NCBI RefSeq assembly: GCF_014197265.1
Contig: NZ_JACIFH010000001.1
Location: forward strand, 806,001-870,000
DNA from: Microbacterium invictum
GTDB lineage: Bacteria; Actinomycetota; Actinomycetes; Actinomycetales; Microbacteriaceae
DNA length: 64,000 nt
Reading direction: 5' to 3'
Made by a program: the position numbers and the translations under genes. Below are positions 12,046-20,787 of the stretch, piece after piece (position 1 is the stretch's first letter; every line of letters begins with the position of its first letter). The notes under the pieces were generated by a model. It was not told the DNA's origin, did no database searches, and worked only from the letters and a program-made list of their open reading frames with translations.

Positions 12046-12669
12046 TTACAGTCCGGCCGCAAACGACGAAACGGCCGCCGCCGCGGCGCCCCGAGCCGTC
12101 TCGCTCGTAGGCCCCGGCTGCGGGACGAACACCGCCTCGCGGTAGTAGGCGAGCTCGCGGATCGACTCGCGGATGTCGGCGAGCGCGCGATGACCGCCGT
12201 TCTTCTCGGGAGCGTTGAAGTAGGCACGCGGGTACCAGCGGCGTGACAGCTCCTTGATCGTCGACACGTCGACGTTGCGGTAGTGCAGCCAGCGGTCGAT
12301 GCGCGGCATGTACTTCGCCAGGAACATCCGGTCGGTGCCGATCGTGTTGCCTGCCAGCGGCGCCTTGCCCTCGGGCACGAACCGCTGGATGTACTCGAGC
12401 ACCTCGAGCTCGGCCTCGGCCAGGCTCACCCCGTTCGGGATCTCCTCGAGCAGCCCCGAGGTGCGGTGCATGTTCGTCACGAAGTCGTTCATCTGGTCGA
12501 GTGCGGACGGGTCGGGCCTGATAACGACCTGGAACCCGGCATCGAGCACCTTCAACTCGAAGTCCGTCACGACGACGGCGATCTCGACGAGTTCGTCGAC
12601 CGCGAGATCAAGCCCCGTCATCTCGCAGTCGATCCAGACGAGACGATCGTTCTCAGCGGCAGAAACCAT
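12046..12669 (-). CDS. orn: oligoribonuclease (DEDDh 3'-5' exonuclease)
   Basis: Orn degrades 2-5 nt RNA fragments (including pGpG) to mononucleotides and is usually essential. The exonuclease motifs are visible: [12 protein letters not shown] (Exo I), the central [11 protein letters not shown] region, [38 protein letters not shown] and the final [20 protein letters not shown] with the DEDDh His. ATG 12669 gives 207 aa and sits 7 nt after a TAGGAT hexamer; upstream in-frame starts at 12678 and 12690 overlap that hexamer or the GGAGG further up and are less likely. The C-terminal 20 residues are an Ala-rich tail. It lies between tRNA-His and tRNA-Arg. Confidence 0.95.
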   Translation of the reverse strand: MVSAAENDRLVWIDCEMTGLDLAVDELVEIAVVVTDFELKVLDAGFQVVIRPDPSALDQMNDFVTNMHRTSGLLEEIPNGVSLAEAELEVLEYIQRFVPEGKAPLAGNTIGTDRMFLAKYMPRIDRWLHYRNVDVSTIKELSRRWYPRAYFNAPEKNGGHRALADIRESIRELAYYREAVFVPQPGPTSETARGAAAAAVSSFAAGL

Positions 12670-12676
12670 GCCGTCC

Positions 12677-12682
12677 ATCCTA
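12677..12682 (-). promoter_or_regulatory. -10-like TAGGAT, leaderless start of orn
   Basis: Minus-strand TAGGAT, 7 nt, then ATG 12669. It is the basis for choosing the shorter orn start. Confidence 0.5.
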
Positions 12683-12729
12683 ATCGCCACCTCCGACGCG
12701 ACCCGGCGCGGCCGGTAATGTGGGACTGC

Positions 12730-12805
12730 GCCTCCGTAGCTCAGTGGATAGAGCAGCGGCCTTCTAATCCGTTTGTCACAGGTTCGAATCCTGTCGGGGG
12801 CACCA
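12730..12805 (+). tRNA. tRNA-Arg (TCT)
   Basis: Cloverleaf with acceptor GCCTCCG/CGGGGGC (one T-G pair), anticodon TCT at 12763-12765 in loop CTTCTAA, TTCGAATC in the T arm and encoded CCA at 12803-12805. The top pair of the anticodon stem is a C-T mismatch (12760 with 12768) and the bottom pair is G-T. It reads AGA codons, which are rare in this GC-rich genome. Confidence 0.93.
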
Positions 12806-12864
12806 GCGGGTCTGGCTTTGCCCGGCGTGGCGGCGTAGCGTCAGTCGCATCGGAAGGAGTCGAA

Positions 12865-13080
12865 GTGAGCATCACGTCACCGACATCAACGCTCTGGGTC
12901 GCCTACGGCTCGCAGGGCAGGGTTGCGGGAACCGTGCGCAGGACCGAAGACGGCTACATCGTCACGATGGCCGCCGCCGACGCGTCCGTGGGCACCTACC
13001 CCTCGATGGAGATCGCCAAGAGCGCGTTGCACAGCCATATGCCGCCCGGTTCGGACTGGCCGATGTTCCGGGAGCATTGA
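12865..13080 (+). CDS. 71-aa conserved-looking protein, function unknown
   Basis: I do not recognise a named family. The protein opens with polar residues, then has a beta-rich pattern: LWVAYGSQGRVAGTVRRTEDGYIVTMAA followed by a short helix SMEIAKSALHSHM and a PGSDWPMFREH tail. This looks like a small single-domain fold without signal or membrane segment. GTG 12865 is supported by an AAGGAG ribosome site 5 nt upstream (12854-12859). It stands alone just after tRNA-Arg and is convergent with the yczE-like gene. Codon use matches its neighbours, so it is a credible gene. Confidence 0.7.
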   Translation: MSITSPTSTLWVAYGSQGRVAGTVRRTEDGYIVTMAAADASVGTYPSMEIAKSALHSHMPPGSDWPMFREH

Positions 13081-13096
13081 CCGTCACGCCACAGCG

Positions 13097-13720
13097 TCAC
13101 GCCGCCGTCTGCGCCATCCGTGCACGGGCGGCGGTCGCACGCCGGCGGTGATCGAACACGGGCAATGCGAGGTGCACCAGCGGGCCGATGAGCGCGGCGA
13201 ACAGGATCGTGCCCAGACCCACTGTCCCGCCGAGCAGCCAGCCTGCGCCGAGCACCGCGATCTCGACGCCCAGTCGGCTCGCCCAGATCGGCCAGCCGAA
13301 GCGCTGGTTGAGGCCGGTCATCAGGCCGTCTCGCGGTCCGGGCCCGAAGTTCGCGCCGATGTAGAGGCCCGAGGCGATGGCCACCACGATCACGCCGAGC
13401 ACGAACACCGTCAGCTGAAGCCACCAGCCATCGACCGCAGGCACGATCGCGAGCGTGCCCTGCATGCTCGTCCCGACCAGCAGGATGTTGGCGACGGTGC
13501 CGACGCCGGGCTTCTGCCGCAGCGGGATCCACAGCAGCAGCACGAGGAAGCCGACGATGTTCGTCACCCAGCCGATGCCGATCCCGGTCTGCTTCGACAG
13601 TCCCTCGGCGAACACGGTCCACGGGTCCAGCCCGATGCCGGCCCGCACCATGATGGCGCAGCCGGCGCCGAACAGGGCCAGTCCGATGAGCAGTTGCACG
13701 AATCGTAGAAGCACACTCAC
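13097..13720 (-). CDS. YczE/YitT-like integral membrane protein
   Basis: A 207-aa polytopic membrane protein with about five or six hydrophobic segments (for example VSVLLRFVQLLIGLALFGAGCAIM, VTNIVGFLVLLLWIPL, LQLTVFVLGVIVVAIASGLYIGANF, VEIAVLGAGWLLGG, ILFAALIGPLVHLALPV). The family marker GLDPWTVFAEGLSKQTGIGIG and the FGPGPRDGLMTGL motif are typical of YczE proteins. The transported compound is unknown. It is divergent from a MocR-type PLP-dependent regulator, a recurrent pairing (YczR-YczE), and a perfect inverted repeat lies between the two starts. GTG 13720 or GTG 13714 are both possible starts; no strong ribosome site is visible. Confidence 0.85.
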   Translation of the reverse strand: MSVLLRFVQLLIGLALFGAGCAIMVRAGIGLDPWTVFAEGLSKQTGIGIGWVTNIVGFLVLLLWIPLRQKPGVGTVANILLVGTSMQGTLAIVPAVDGWWLQLTVFVLGVIVVAIASGLYIGANFGPGPRDGLMTGLNQRFGWPIWASRLGVEIAVLGAGWLLGGTVGLGTILFAALIGPLVHLALPVFDHRRRATAARARMAQTAA

Positions 13721-13733
13721 ATCCAAGCGTATT

Positions 13734-13758
13734 ATTGGACTCTTGCCTGCAGTCCAAT
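13734..13758. promoter_or_regulatory. perfect inverted repeat, likely MocR (YczR-type) operator
   Basis: ATTGGACT at 13734-13741 and AGTCCAAT at 13751-13758 form an 8-9-8 perfect inverted repeat. It lies between the divergent yczE-like and MocR genes and next to the -10 hexamer of the MocR gene, so binding could control both. Regulator identity is inferred from position. Confidence 0.75.
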
Positions 13759-13763
13759 TCGGG

Positions 13764-13769
13764 TAGCGT
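13764..13769 (+). promoter_or_regulatory. -10-like TAGCGT, leaderless start of the MocR regulator
   Basis: TAGCGT, 6 nt, then ATG 13776. The operator-like repeat ends 5 bp upstream, where it would cover the -35 region. Confidence 0.55.
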
Positions 13770-13775
13770 GGCCCC

Positions 13776-15191
13776 ATGGACTCCCGTATCACCGCTCGTG
13801 CACTCTCGCATGCGCTCGGAGGCTGGCGCACGCGCGAGCCCGCGTACGAAGCGCTTGCCGATGGCATCCGTCTGCTGTGCCTCGACAATCGGCTGGCCCC
13901 TCGCACTGCCCTGCCGGCCGAACGGGAGCTCGCCGCAGCATTGCACGTGAGCCGGACCACCGTGGCCGCGGCCTACCGGAGTCTGCGCGAGACAGCGCAC
14001 ATCGAGAGCCTGCGCGGTTCGGGCAGCGTGACCCTTCCGCTGGGGCGCCGTGAGCCCGGCCGGATCGCCGTCGCCGACGATGACATCGACCTCCAGCAGG
14101 CCAGTCCGGCGGCGTGGCCCGGCCTCGCGGGCATCATGAGCGAGGTGGCTCAGGATGCCGCCGCTCTGGTCGCGCGCCCCGGATACGACATCGTGGGCAG
14201 CCGCGCCCTGCGTGCAGCGATCGCTCAGCGGTACTGCGAGCGGGGGCTCGAGACCACTGCTGATCAGGTGATGGTGACCAGCGGCGCTCAGAGTGCCATC
14301 CACCTGCTCGCCCGGGTACTGATCCGGCGCGGCGAGCGGGCGATGATCGAGACCCCGACGTATCCGCATGCCGCGGAAGCGCTGCGGGGAGCGGGGGCTC
14401 GACTGGTCGGCGTACCCGTGACGGTCGAAGACGGCTGGGATCTCGACCGCGCCGTCCAGGCGTTCGCCCGCACACAGTCGACGATGGCGTATCTCATGCC
14501 CGGCTACCAGAATCCGACGGGCGGCTGCATGACGGTGCATGAGCAGACGGTCGTCGCCGACGCCGCCGCCCGCGCCGGCGCCACGCTCGTCATCGATGAG
14601 ACGATCAGCGAACTGGCCATCGACGCGGAGCCGCCTTCGGTGCCGTTCGCCGGCGAAGACGTCGTGCGCCTCGGCTCGCTCGGCAAGACGGTGTGGGGCG
14701 GACTTCGCGTCGGGTGGATCCGCGCGGATCCGCCGCTCATCCGCCGACTCGTCGCGGCGCGCCCGCAGCACGACCTCGGCACCCCGGAGTTCGAACAGGC
14801 CGTGGCCGCGCGAACCCTTCCGCTCATGCCGGAGATCCTCGCCCAGCGCGCCGGACTGCTGGGATCCGGGCGCGACGAGCTGTGCGCGGCCCTGGCTGCC
14901 GGGCTGCCGGAGTGGCGCGTTCCATCGGTCGCAGGAGGCGTCGCCCTGTGGGTCGAGCTCGACGCGCCGCTGAGCTCGAGCCTGGTGCTGGCGGCGCGTG
15001 CGCAGGGCGTCTATCTGTCTGCCGGGTCGCGCTTCGCGGTGGACGGCGGTCACGATCGCCACCTCCGCCTGCCGTTCACCGCGCCCGCCGAGCAACTGCA
15101 CCGAGCCGCCGACGTGCTCATCCGCTGCTGGCCGATCGTGCGCGCCGCCGCGCCGGCCGAACACACTGACCTGCTCGACGCCGTGGTCTAG
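13776..15191 (+). CDS. MocR-type regulator: GntR winged helix fused to a PLP aminotransferase-like domain
   Basis: A 471-aa protein. Residues of about 20-90 form a GntR winged helix-turn-helix (YEALADGIRLLCLDNRLAPRTALPAERELAAALHVSRTTVAAAYRSLRE). A linker leads to a fold-type I aminotransferase domain whose PLP-binding Lys304 sits in SLGKTVWGGLRVGW. MocR proteins use PLP or its Schiff bases as effector rather than as a catalyst. It is divergent from the yczE-like membrane gene and shares an operator-like repeat with it, so it probably controls that gene and itself. Its TAG stop shares bases with the stop of the opposing gene on the palindrome CTAG. Confidence 0.9.
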   Translation: MDSRITARALSHALGGWRTREPAYEALADGIRLLCLDNRLAPRTALPAERELAAALHVSRTTVAAAYRSLRETAHIESLRGSGSVTLPLGRREPGRIAVADDDIDLQQASPAAWPGLAGIMSEVAQDAAALVARPGYDIVGSRALRAAIAQRYCERGLETTADQVMVTSGAQSAIHLLARVLIRRGERAMIETPTYPHAAEALRGAGARLVGVPVTVEDGWDLDRAVQAFARTQSTMAYLMPGYQNPTGGCMTVHEQTVVADAAARAGATLVIDETISELAIDAEPPSVPFAGEDVVRLGSLGKTVWGGLRVGWIRADPPLIRRLVAARPQHDLGTPEFEQAVAARTLPLMPEILAQRAGLLGSGRDELCAALAAGLPEWRVPSVAGGVALWVELDAPLSSSLVLAARAQGVYLSAGSRFAVDGGHDRHLRLPFTAPAEQLHRAADVLIRCWPIVRAAAPAEHTDLLDAVV

Positions 15192-15445
15192 CGCGAGAGC
15201 CGCAAGCACTCGACGGCCTCCGCCGCCGACCAGAAGATGCCGATCTGCCGGAACGATCGACTGGGTACATGGAACCGGCGGGCCTCCCACCCTCCACCGG
15301 CATGGATGGAACGCTCCGCGAGATGCCCGACGGCGCGCCCTGATCGGTCGACGACGCGCCACAGACCCGGTCCGACGGGCAGCAACGCGACGGTGTGCGG
15401 CACGACGGGCGTCGTCACGCCGGTCCTCGCTCGTACAGCAGTCAT
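15188..15445 (-). CDS. 85-aa protein of unknown function
   Basis: I do not recognise a family. The protein has a basic N-terminus, a beta-rich middle (VALLPVGPGLWRVVDRSGRAVGHL), a stretch GGWEARRFHVPSRSFRQIGIFWSAAEAVECLRLSR that suggests strand-helix, and no membrane segment. ATG 15445 is chosen because a GGAGGGAGAG ribosome site lies directly upstream; the open frame before it is shadow sequence. It is convergent with the MocR gene, and the two stop codons overlap on CTAG (15188-15191). Codon use is normal for the region. Confidence 0.7.
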   Translation of the reverse strand: MTAVRARTGVTTPVVPHTVALLPVGPGLWRVVDRSGRAVGHLAERSIHAGGGWEARRFHVPSRSFRQIGIFWSAAEAVECLRLSR

Positions 15446-15612
15446 GATTCTCTCCCTCCGCTGTCGAACATAACTACGGCCACCGACATGGATGCGGCCG
15501 TGCCTCCTCACGCCCACGCTTCAGCGCCTCCTCCCCAACGGTGTGTTCGGGCGCGCTGTCCACAGATGTCGCCGCTCGCATCCGGACGACAGGCCCGGTC
15601 GGTCACGCTGGT

Positions 15613-15650
15613 GGTGCTTCGGCACCCGTGGGGCACGCGGGTGCCGAAGC
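15613..15650 (+). promoter_or_regulatory. structured leader of ssb: two mutually exclusive hairpins
   Basis: A perfect 13-bp stem forms between GCTTCGGCACCCG (15616-15628) and its complement at 15638-15650 with a 9-nt loop. A second hairpin, GGTGC-TTCG-GCACC (15613-15626), uses the same 5' arm, so the two cannot coexist. No T-run follows. The element ends 43 bp before the ssb start, so it may be a leader switch or a terminator of an upstream transcript. Confidence 0.6.
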
Positions 15651-15693
15651 GGGGCGAGGGAACACCGTCGCCCCCGTCTGAGAGGAGACCGCA

Positions 15694-16272
15694 ATGAAGG
15701 ACCGCATCACCGTCATCGGAAACATCGCCAACAGCCCGGAACAACGTCGAACCGCGGCGGGCGACACCGTCGTGAACTTCCGCCTGGCCACCAACCAGAG
15801 CCACTACGACACCCGGACCGGCAAATGGGTCGAGGGTGAGACGAACTGGTACAAGGTCTCCGCTTTCAGAGCACTGGCGGAGCACGCACTCGCCTCCCTG
15901 CACGTGGGTGAGCGGGTGATCGTGACCGGCACCTTCCGGCTGCGGCAGTGGGACAACGGCGAGAAGAAGGGCACGGATGCGGAGATCGACGCCGACGCCG
16001 TCGGACACGACCTCCGGTGGGGGACGACCGTGTTCCGGCGGGACCAGTCGAACGTCGACGCGGGTCGCGATCCCGGCGCCACCGGCGCCGAACCGTCGAA
16101 CGGCAATGACGCAGGAGCGGGGGATCCTCCGGTGCAGACGTGGCCGACCCCGCCGATCGCGGGGGAGTCGCAGGACGCGGCGAACGGCGACCACCGTGCG
16201 CTGGTCGGTGCGAACGCCGACGCCTCCCCGGCCTGGCGCACGCCCGGAGTCGACGACGACACGCCGTACTGA
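15694..16272 (+). CDS. ssb: single-stranded DNA-binding protein
   Basis: A 192-aa SSB. The OB-fold occupies about residues 1-115: ITVIGNIANSPEQRRTAAGDTVVNFRLATN, NWYKVSAFRALAEHALASLHVGERVIVTGTFRLRQW and AEIDADAVGHDLRWGT. A low-complexity Gly/Asp/Pro-rich tail follows. The extreme C-terminus is DDDTPY instead of the canonical DDDIPF-type tip that recruits repair proteins, so partner binding may be altered. It is probably a second SSB because it is not in the usual rpsF-ssb-rpsR context, only an inference. ATG 15694 follows GAGAGGAGA. A strong hairpin lies upstream. Confidence 0.88.
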   Translation: MKDRITVIGNIANSPEQRRTAAGDTVVNFRLATNQSHYDTRTGKWVEGETNWYKVSAFRALAEHALASLHVGERVIVTGTFRLRQWDNGEKKGTDAEIDADAVGHDLRWGTTVFRRDQSNVDAGRDPGATGAEPSNGNDAGAGDPPVQTWPTPPIAGESQDAANGDHRALVGANADASPAWRTPGVDDDTPY

Positions 16273-16277
16273 GAGTG

Positions 16278-16295
16278 GGTGTCAACCCTGACACC
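16278..16295. promoter_or_regulatory. inverted repeat before the lipoprotein gene
   Basis: GGTGTCA-ACCC-TGACACC is a perfect 7-4-7 palindrome ending one base before the TAGAAT hexamer. It would cover the -35 region, so a repressor bound here could block the promoter. No regulator gene sits beside it. Confidence 0.6.
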
Positions 16296-16301
16296 TAGAA
16301 T
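16296..16301 (+). promoter_or_regulatory. -10-like TAGAAT, leaderless start of the lipoprotein gene
   Basis: TAGAAT, 6 nt, then GTG 16308. Confidence 0.6.
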
Positions 16302-16307
16302 CACTGG

Positions 16308-16820
16308 GTGCCCCGATACGACGTCCGCCCGCCCCGTCGCTACCGGGCCCGGCTGCTGGCGCTGATCGCGGGTGCGTCCCTGGCTGTGGCGGCCTTGGCC
16401 GGCTGCACGCCCGTAGCCCCTGCTCCGACCGCACCGCCCAGCACGAGTCCCCCGCCGGCGGCGACGCCGACCCCGACTCCGACGGGGCCGGTCCTGTTCC
16501 CCGATGGCACGGCTGACGACAACCTTCCCCTGTTCGCCCACGTGGTCGAGACGGTGGCTGCGGGCGAGGACGCGGTCGCGGGCCGGGCGTACGTCGATGC
16601 GCTCGTGGCCGCCGGCTTCGACAAGACGGCGATGCAAGTCACGAACGACCGTACGACGGTGGGCAACCCCGCCGACAGCATCCAGTTCTCGGTGCTGTGG
16701 GACGGCGAATGCCTCGTCGGCCAGGTCGGGCCGTCGACGCCCGCACCCACCGCCGTCGTCCTTCCCGAGCTGCCCGAGGGCGGCTGCCTCGTCGGGGTCA
16801 CCCGCGACATCGACTGGTGA
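16308..16820 (+). CDS. small lipoprotein (DUF6993-like)
   Basis: A 170-aa secreted lipoprotein. The N-terminus is basic (RPPRRYRARLLALIAG) with a hydrophobic segment ending in the lipobox ALAGC, so Cys32 or so would be lipidated. A Pro/Thr/Ala-rich linker follows, then a compact domain with two Cys (WDGECLVGQVG, EGGCLVGVTRDIDW) that may form a disulfide. The domain resembles an actinobacterial domain of unknown function (DUF6993, from memory). GTG 16308 is leaderless-type. No operon partner is visible; ettA starts 119 bp downstream with its own promoter-like hexamer. Confidence 0.8.
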   Translation: MPRYDVRPPRRYRARLLALIAGASLAVAALAGCTPVAPAPTAPPSTSPPPAATPTPTPTGPVLFPDGTADDNLPLFAHVVETVAAGEDAVAGRAYVDALVAAGFDKTAMQVTNDRTTVGNPADSIQFSVLWDGECLVGQVGPSTPAPTAVVLPELPEGGCLVGVTRDIDW

Positions 16821-16865
16821 GTCGGCGCCCCGGCACGCCGGAGACGGCTCTCATGGTTGCGCCGG

Positions 16866-16871
16866 TAGGCT
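16866..16871 (+). promoter_or_regulatory. -10-like TAGGCT, candidate ettA promoter
   Basis: TAGGCT lies about 70 bp before the ettA ATG, which would give a leader of some 60 nt containing a small CGCCG/CGGCG hairpin. Confidence 0.35.
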
Positions 16872-16939
16872 GGAGGGCGAACTTCCGCCGCATTCGGCGA
16901 TACCACCCACACCGTGAGCAGTAAGGGGCGTGCATACGC

Positions 16940-18619
<1,680 letters not shown>

Positions 18620-18645
18620 GCCGAGCGCAGCCGGGCATGCTCGGC
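18620..18645 (+). terminator. weak hairpin right after ettA
   Basis: GCCGAGC at 18620-18626 pairs with GCTCGGC at 18639-18645, directly after the TGA stop. The stem is only 7 bp and there is no T-run, so it is at best a weak terminator. Confidence 0.35.
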
Positions 18646-18691
18646 TGCCGAGGCGATTGAAGCGTGGTGACGAACGACGTGAGGATCACCC

Positions 18692-19192
18692 ATGACTGAC
18701 ACCCGCGCAGGCGATGCGCCGGCGCGCATGCATGTGCCCATCCATCTGCGGTGGGGCGATCTCGACGCGTTCAACCACGTGAACAACACGTCGATGCTGA
18801 AACTGCTCGAAGAGGCCCGTGTGCGGGTGTTCTGGCTGCCGCAGGCCGGCGAGGCGGCGCCCGCGACGGCAGTGGTCGACTCGAGCCTGGCCGCGGGCAC
18901 GGTGACGCTCATCGCCCGGCAGGAGATCGAGTACCTCGCGCCTGTGCCCTACCGCCGCGAGCCTCTCGACGTGCAGATGTGGTTCGGCAAGATCGGCGGC
19001 TCGAGCGTGGAGGTCTGCTACGAGGTGTTCAGCCCCCACGGCGAGTCGCCGCAGGTGCTGTACGCCCGGGCCACCTCGGTCGTCGTGATGGTCGATGTCG
19101 CCACCGGCCGGCCCACGCGCCTGACCGCCGAGATGCGCCGGGTGTGGGAGCCGTACCAGGGCCCGCCGATCGTGTACGGGCACCGTCGCTGA
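18692..19192 (+). CDS. hotdog-fold acyl-CoA thioesterase
   Basis: A 166-aa thioesterase of the 4-hydroxybenzoyl-CoA thioesterase-like group. The hallmark RWGDLDAFNHVNNTSMLKLLEEAR carries the catalytic Asp and the D-x-NxHVNN motif. The rest is a hotdog beta-sheet (TLIARQEIEYLAPVPYRREPLDVQMWFGKIG). It hydrolyses an acyl-CoA; chain length cannot be inferred. It is convergent with a second thioesterase of a different family at 19196, only 3 bp apart. ATG 18692. Confidence 0.85.
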   Translation: MTDTRAGDAPARMHVPIHLRWGDLDAFNHVNNTSMLKLLEEARVRVFWLPQAGEAAPATAVVDSSLAAGTVTLIARQEIEYLAPVPYRREPLDVQMWFGKIGGSSVEVCYEVFSPHGESPQVLYARATSVVVMVDVATGRPTRLTAEMRRVWEPYQGPPIVYGHRR

Positions 19193-19195
19193 GCG

Positions 19196-20071
19196 CTACT
19201 GGCCCGGGATCCGCGCCATGATCTCCTGCGCCACCGTGGCGATCAGGACACCGTCGCGGGTGAAGATGCGGCCGGTGGCAAGACCTCGTCCGCCACGCGC
19301 GCTGGGCGACTCCTGATCGTAGAGCAGCCAGTCGTCCACGCGTCCCGGGCGGTGCCACCACATCGCATGGTCCAGGCTCGCGACCTTCAGCCCCGGGTGC
19401 GACCACGTCACCCCGTGGGCACGAAGAACGGACTCCTGGATCGACAGGTCGCTCATGTACGCCAGCGCCGCGCGGTGCAGCCGCGGGTCGTCGGGCAGTT
19501 CACGACGCGTGCGCATCCACACCGCCTGCCGCGGGGCCGGGGGGCCCTCGACCGCGCCGTAGATCGGCGACGGGATGTGACGCAGCTCGACGGGCCGGTC
19601 GGTGAAGAACCGCTTGGTCATCGGGTGCAACCCGCTCAGGTGGTCTTCGACGTTGGGCAGATCCTCCGGCTGGGGGATGCCGGTGGGCATCGCCGCCTGA
19701 TGATCCAGCCCCGGGCTGTCTGTCTCGAACGACGCGATCATCGAGAAGATCGGGAGGCCATCCTGAAAGGCCTGTGTGCGCCGGGTCGAGAACGATCGGC
19801 CGTCGTGGATGCGGTCCACGGAGAAGGTGATCCCGCTGGACGCATCGCCGGGTCGCAGGAAGTACCCGTGCATCGAGTGCACCGTCCGGTCGGGCGGCAT
19901 CGTGCGCTCCGCCGCGATGACGGCCTGCGCCAAGACTTGTCCGCCGAACACCCTGCCGGTCGGCATGACCTGCGAGACACCGGTGAAGATGTCCTCGGTG
20001 GTGCGGGCATCACCGGAGTCGAGCGTCAGCACCGCCAGCATCGCAGCGACGGGGTCGACATCCTCGGACAC
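19196..20071 (-). CDS. tesB: acyl-CoA thioesterase II (TesB family)
   Basis: A 291-aa double-hotdog thioesterase. Visible: RVFGGQVLAQAVIAAERTM, HSMHGYFLRPGD (the family glycine/His region), GRSFSTRRTQAFQDGLPIFSMIASF and, in the second hotdog, SLDHAMWWHRPGRVDDWLLYDQESPSARGGRGLATGRIFTRDG, which carries the catalytic Asp-Gln-Ser/Thr set (family knowledge). GTG 20071 is supported by GGAG upstream; the open frame extending to 20728 is antisense shadow. It hydrolyses medium- to long-chain acyl-CoA. It is divergent from an unknown gene at 20127. Confidence 0.92.
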   Translation of the reverse strand: MSEDVDPVAAMLAVLTLDSGDARTTEDIFTGVSQVMPTGRVFGGQVLAQAVIAAERTMPPDRTVHSMHGYFLRPGDASSGITFSVDRIHDGRSFSTRRTQAFQDGLPIFSMIASFETDSPGLDHQAAMPTGIPQPEDLPNVEDHLSGLHPMTKRFFTDRPVELRHIPSPIYGAVEGPPAPRQAVWMRTRRELPDDPRLHRAALAYMSDLSIQESVLRAHGVTWSHPGLKVASLDHAMWWHRPGRVDDWLLYDQESPSARGGRGLATGRIFTRDGVLIATVAQEIMARIPGQ

Positions 20072-20113
20072 ACGGTCTCCGCTCCTGCCGGCGCCGCGTG
20101 CACCGGTCCTCGA

Positions 20114-20119
20114 TAGTCT
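20114..20119 (+). promoter_or_regulatory. -10-like TAGTCT, leaderless start of the unknown gene at 20127
   Basis: TAGTCT, 7 nt, then ATG 20127. Confidence 0.5.
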
Positions 20120-20126
20120 AGAGCGG

Positions 20127-20786
20127 ATGTCTGCCCGCCTCCTCTTCCGCGACGCCCCCGCCGCCGCGGACGCGCTCACGTTCGCGCAGCGAGCATCCCG
20201 CCTCGGCGATGGTGCGGTGCGGCTGCGCGGTGCCGAGGGAGTGCTGGCCATGACGGCCGCGCCCATTGCCCCACGCGGGCTGCTCGACTCGACCCCGACG
20301 GTCATCGGCATGCGGGTTCTGCCGGTCGATCCGGAACTCGTGTGCGACCTCATCGTGGATGCGACCGCACTGTCGCGTGACGACGACGCTCTCGTGCTGC
20401 CCGACAGCGGCGTCAGCGCGCCGTGGGCCGGCATCGCCCCGCCCCGCGCCGGGTGGGAGGTGACCGGCGAGCTGAAGGCTTCGGTGCTGGCCACCCGCGC
20501 CCAATGGGGCATTGCCGCCGTCGCGGGGAATGTGCCCCGGGATGCCGGAGATGACGCGGTGCACGCCGTGCGCGCGTCGGTGTGGGGCGTCGATGATCCC
20601 GAACTGGCAGACCTGCCCCGTGGCGTGGCGTTCGCCGCGTTCGGACTGGGCTTCATCGGCGGCGACGAGACGATCACCGTGAGGCAGTCGGGCATGTGGA
20701 CACGGCTGACGCTGGTGCGCGGCCACATCCTGGTCCGCCGTCAGCAGCTGCCGGGCCTGACGCCGGTGCGGCGCACCGGCAGCTGA
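20127..20786 (+). CDS. 219-aa protein of unknown function
   Basis: I do not recognise a family. The protein starts SARLLFRDAPAAADALTFAQRASRLGDGAVRLRG, continues with alternating strands and helices (ALVLPDSGVSAPWAGIAPP; LKASVLATRAQWGIAAVAGNVPRDAGDDAVHAVRASVWG; LPRGVAFAAFGLGFIG) and ends with a basic strand RLTLVRGHILVRRQQLPG. No signal, no membrane segment and no catalytic motif is evident. ATG 20127 is leaderless-type. It faces the flavoprotein gene end-to-end (2-bp gap) and is divergent from tesB. Codon use is normal. Confidence 0.68.
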   Translation: MSARLLFRDAPAAADALTFAQRASRLGDGAVRLRGAEGVLAMTAAPIAPRGLLDSTPTVIGMRVLPVDPELVCDLIVDATALSRDDDALVLPDSGVSAPWAGIAPPRAGWEVTGELKASVLATRAQWGIAAVAGNVPRDAGDDAVHAVRASVWGVDDPELADLPRGVAFAAFGLGFIGGDETITVRQSGMWTRLTLVRGHILVRRQQLPGLTPVRRTGS

Positions 20787-20787
20787 G

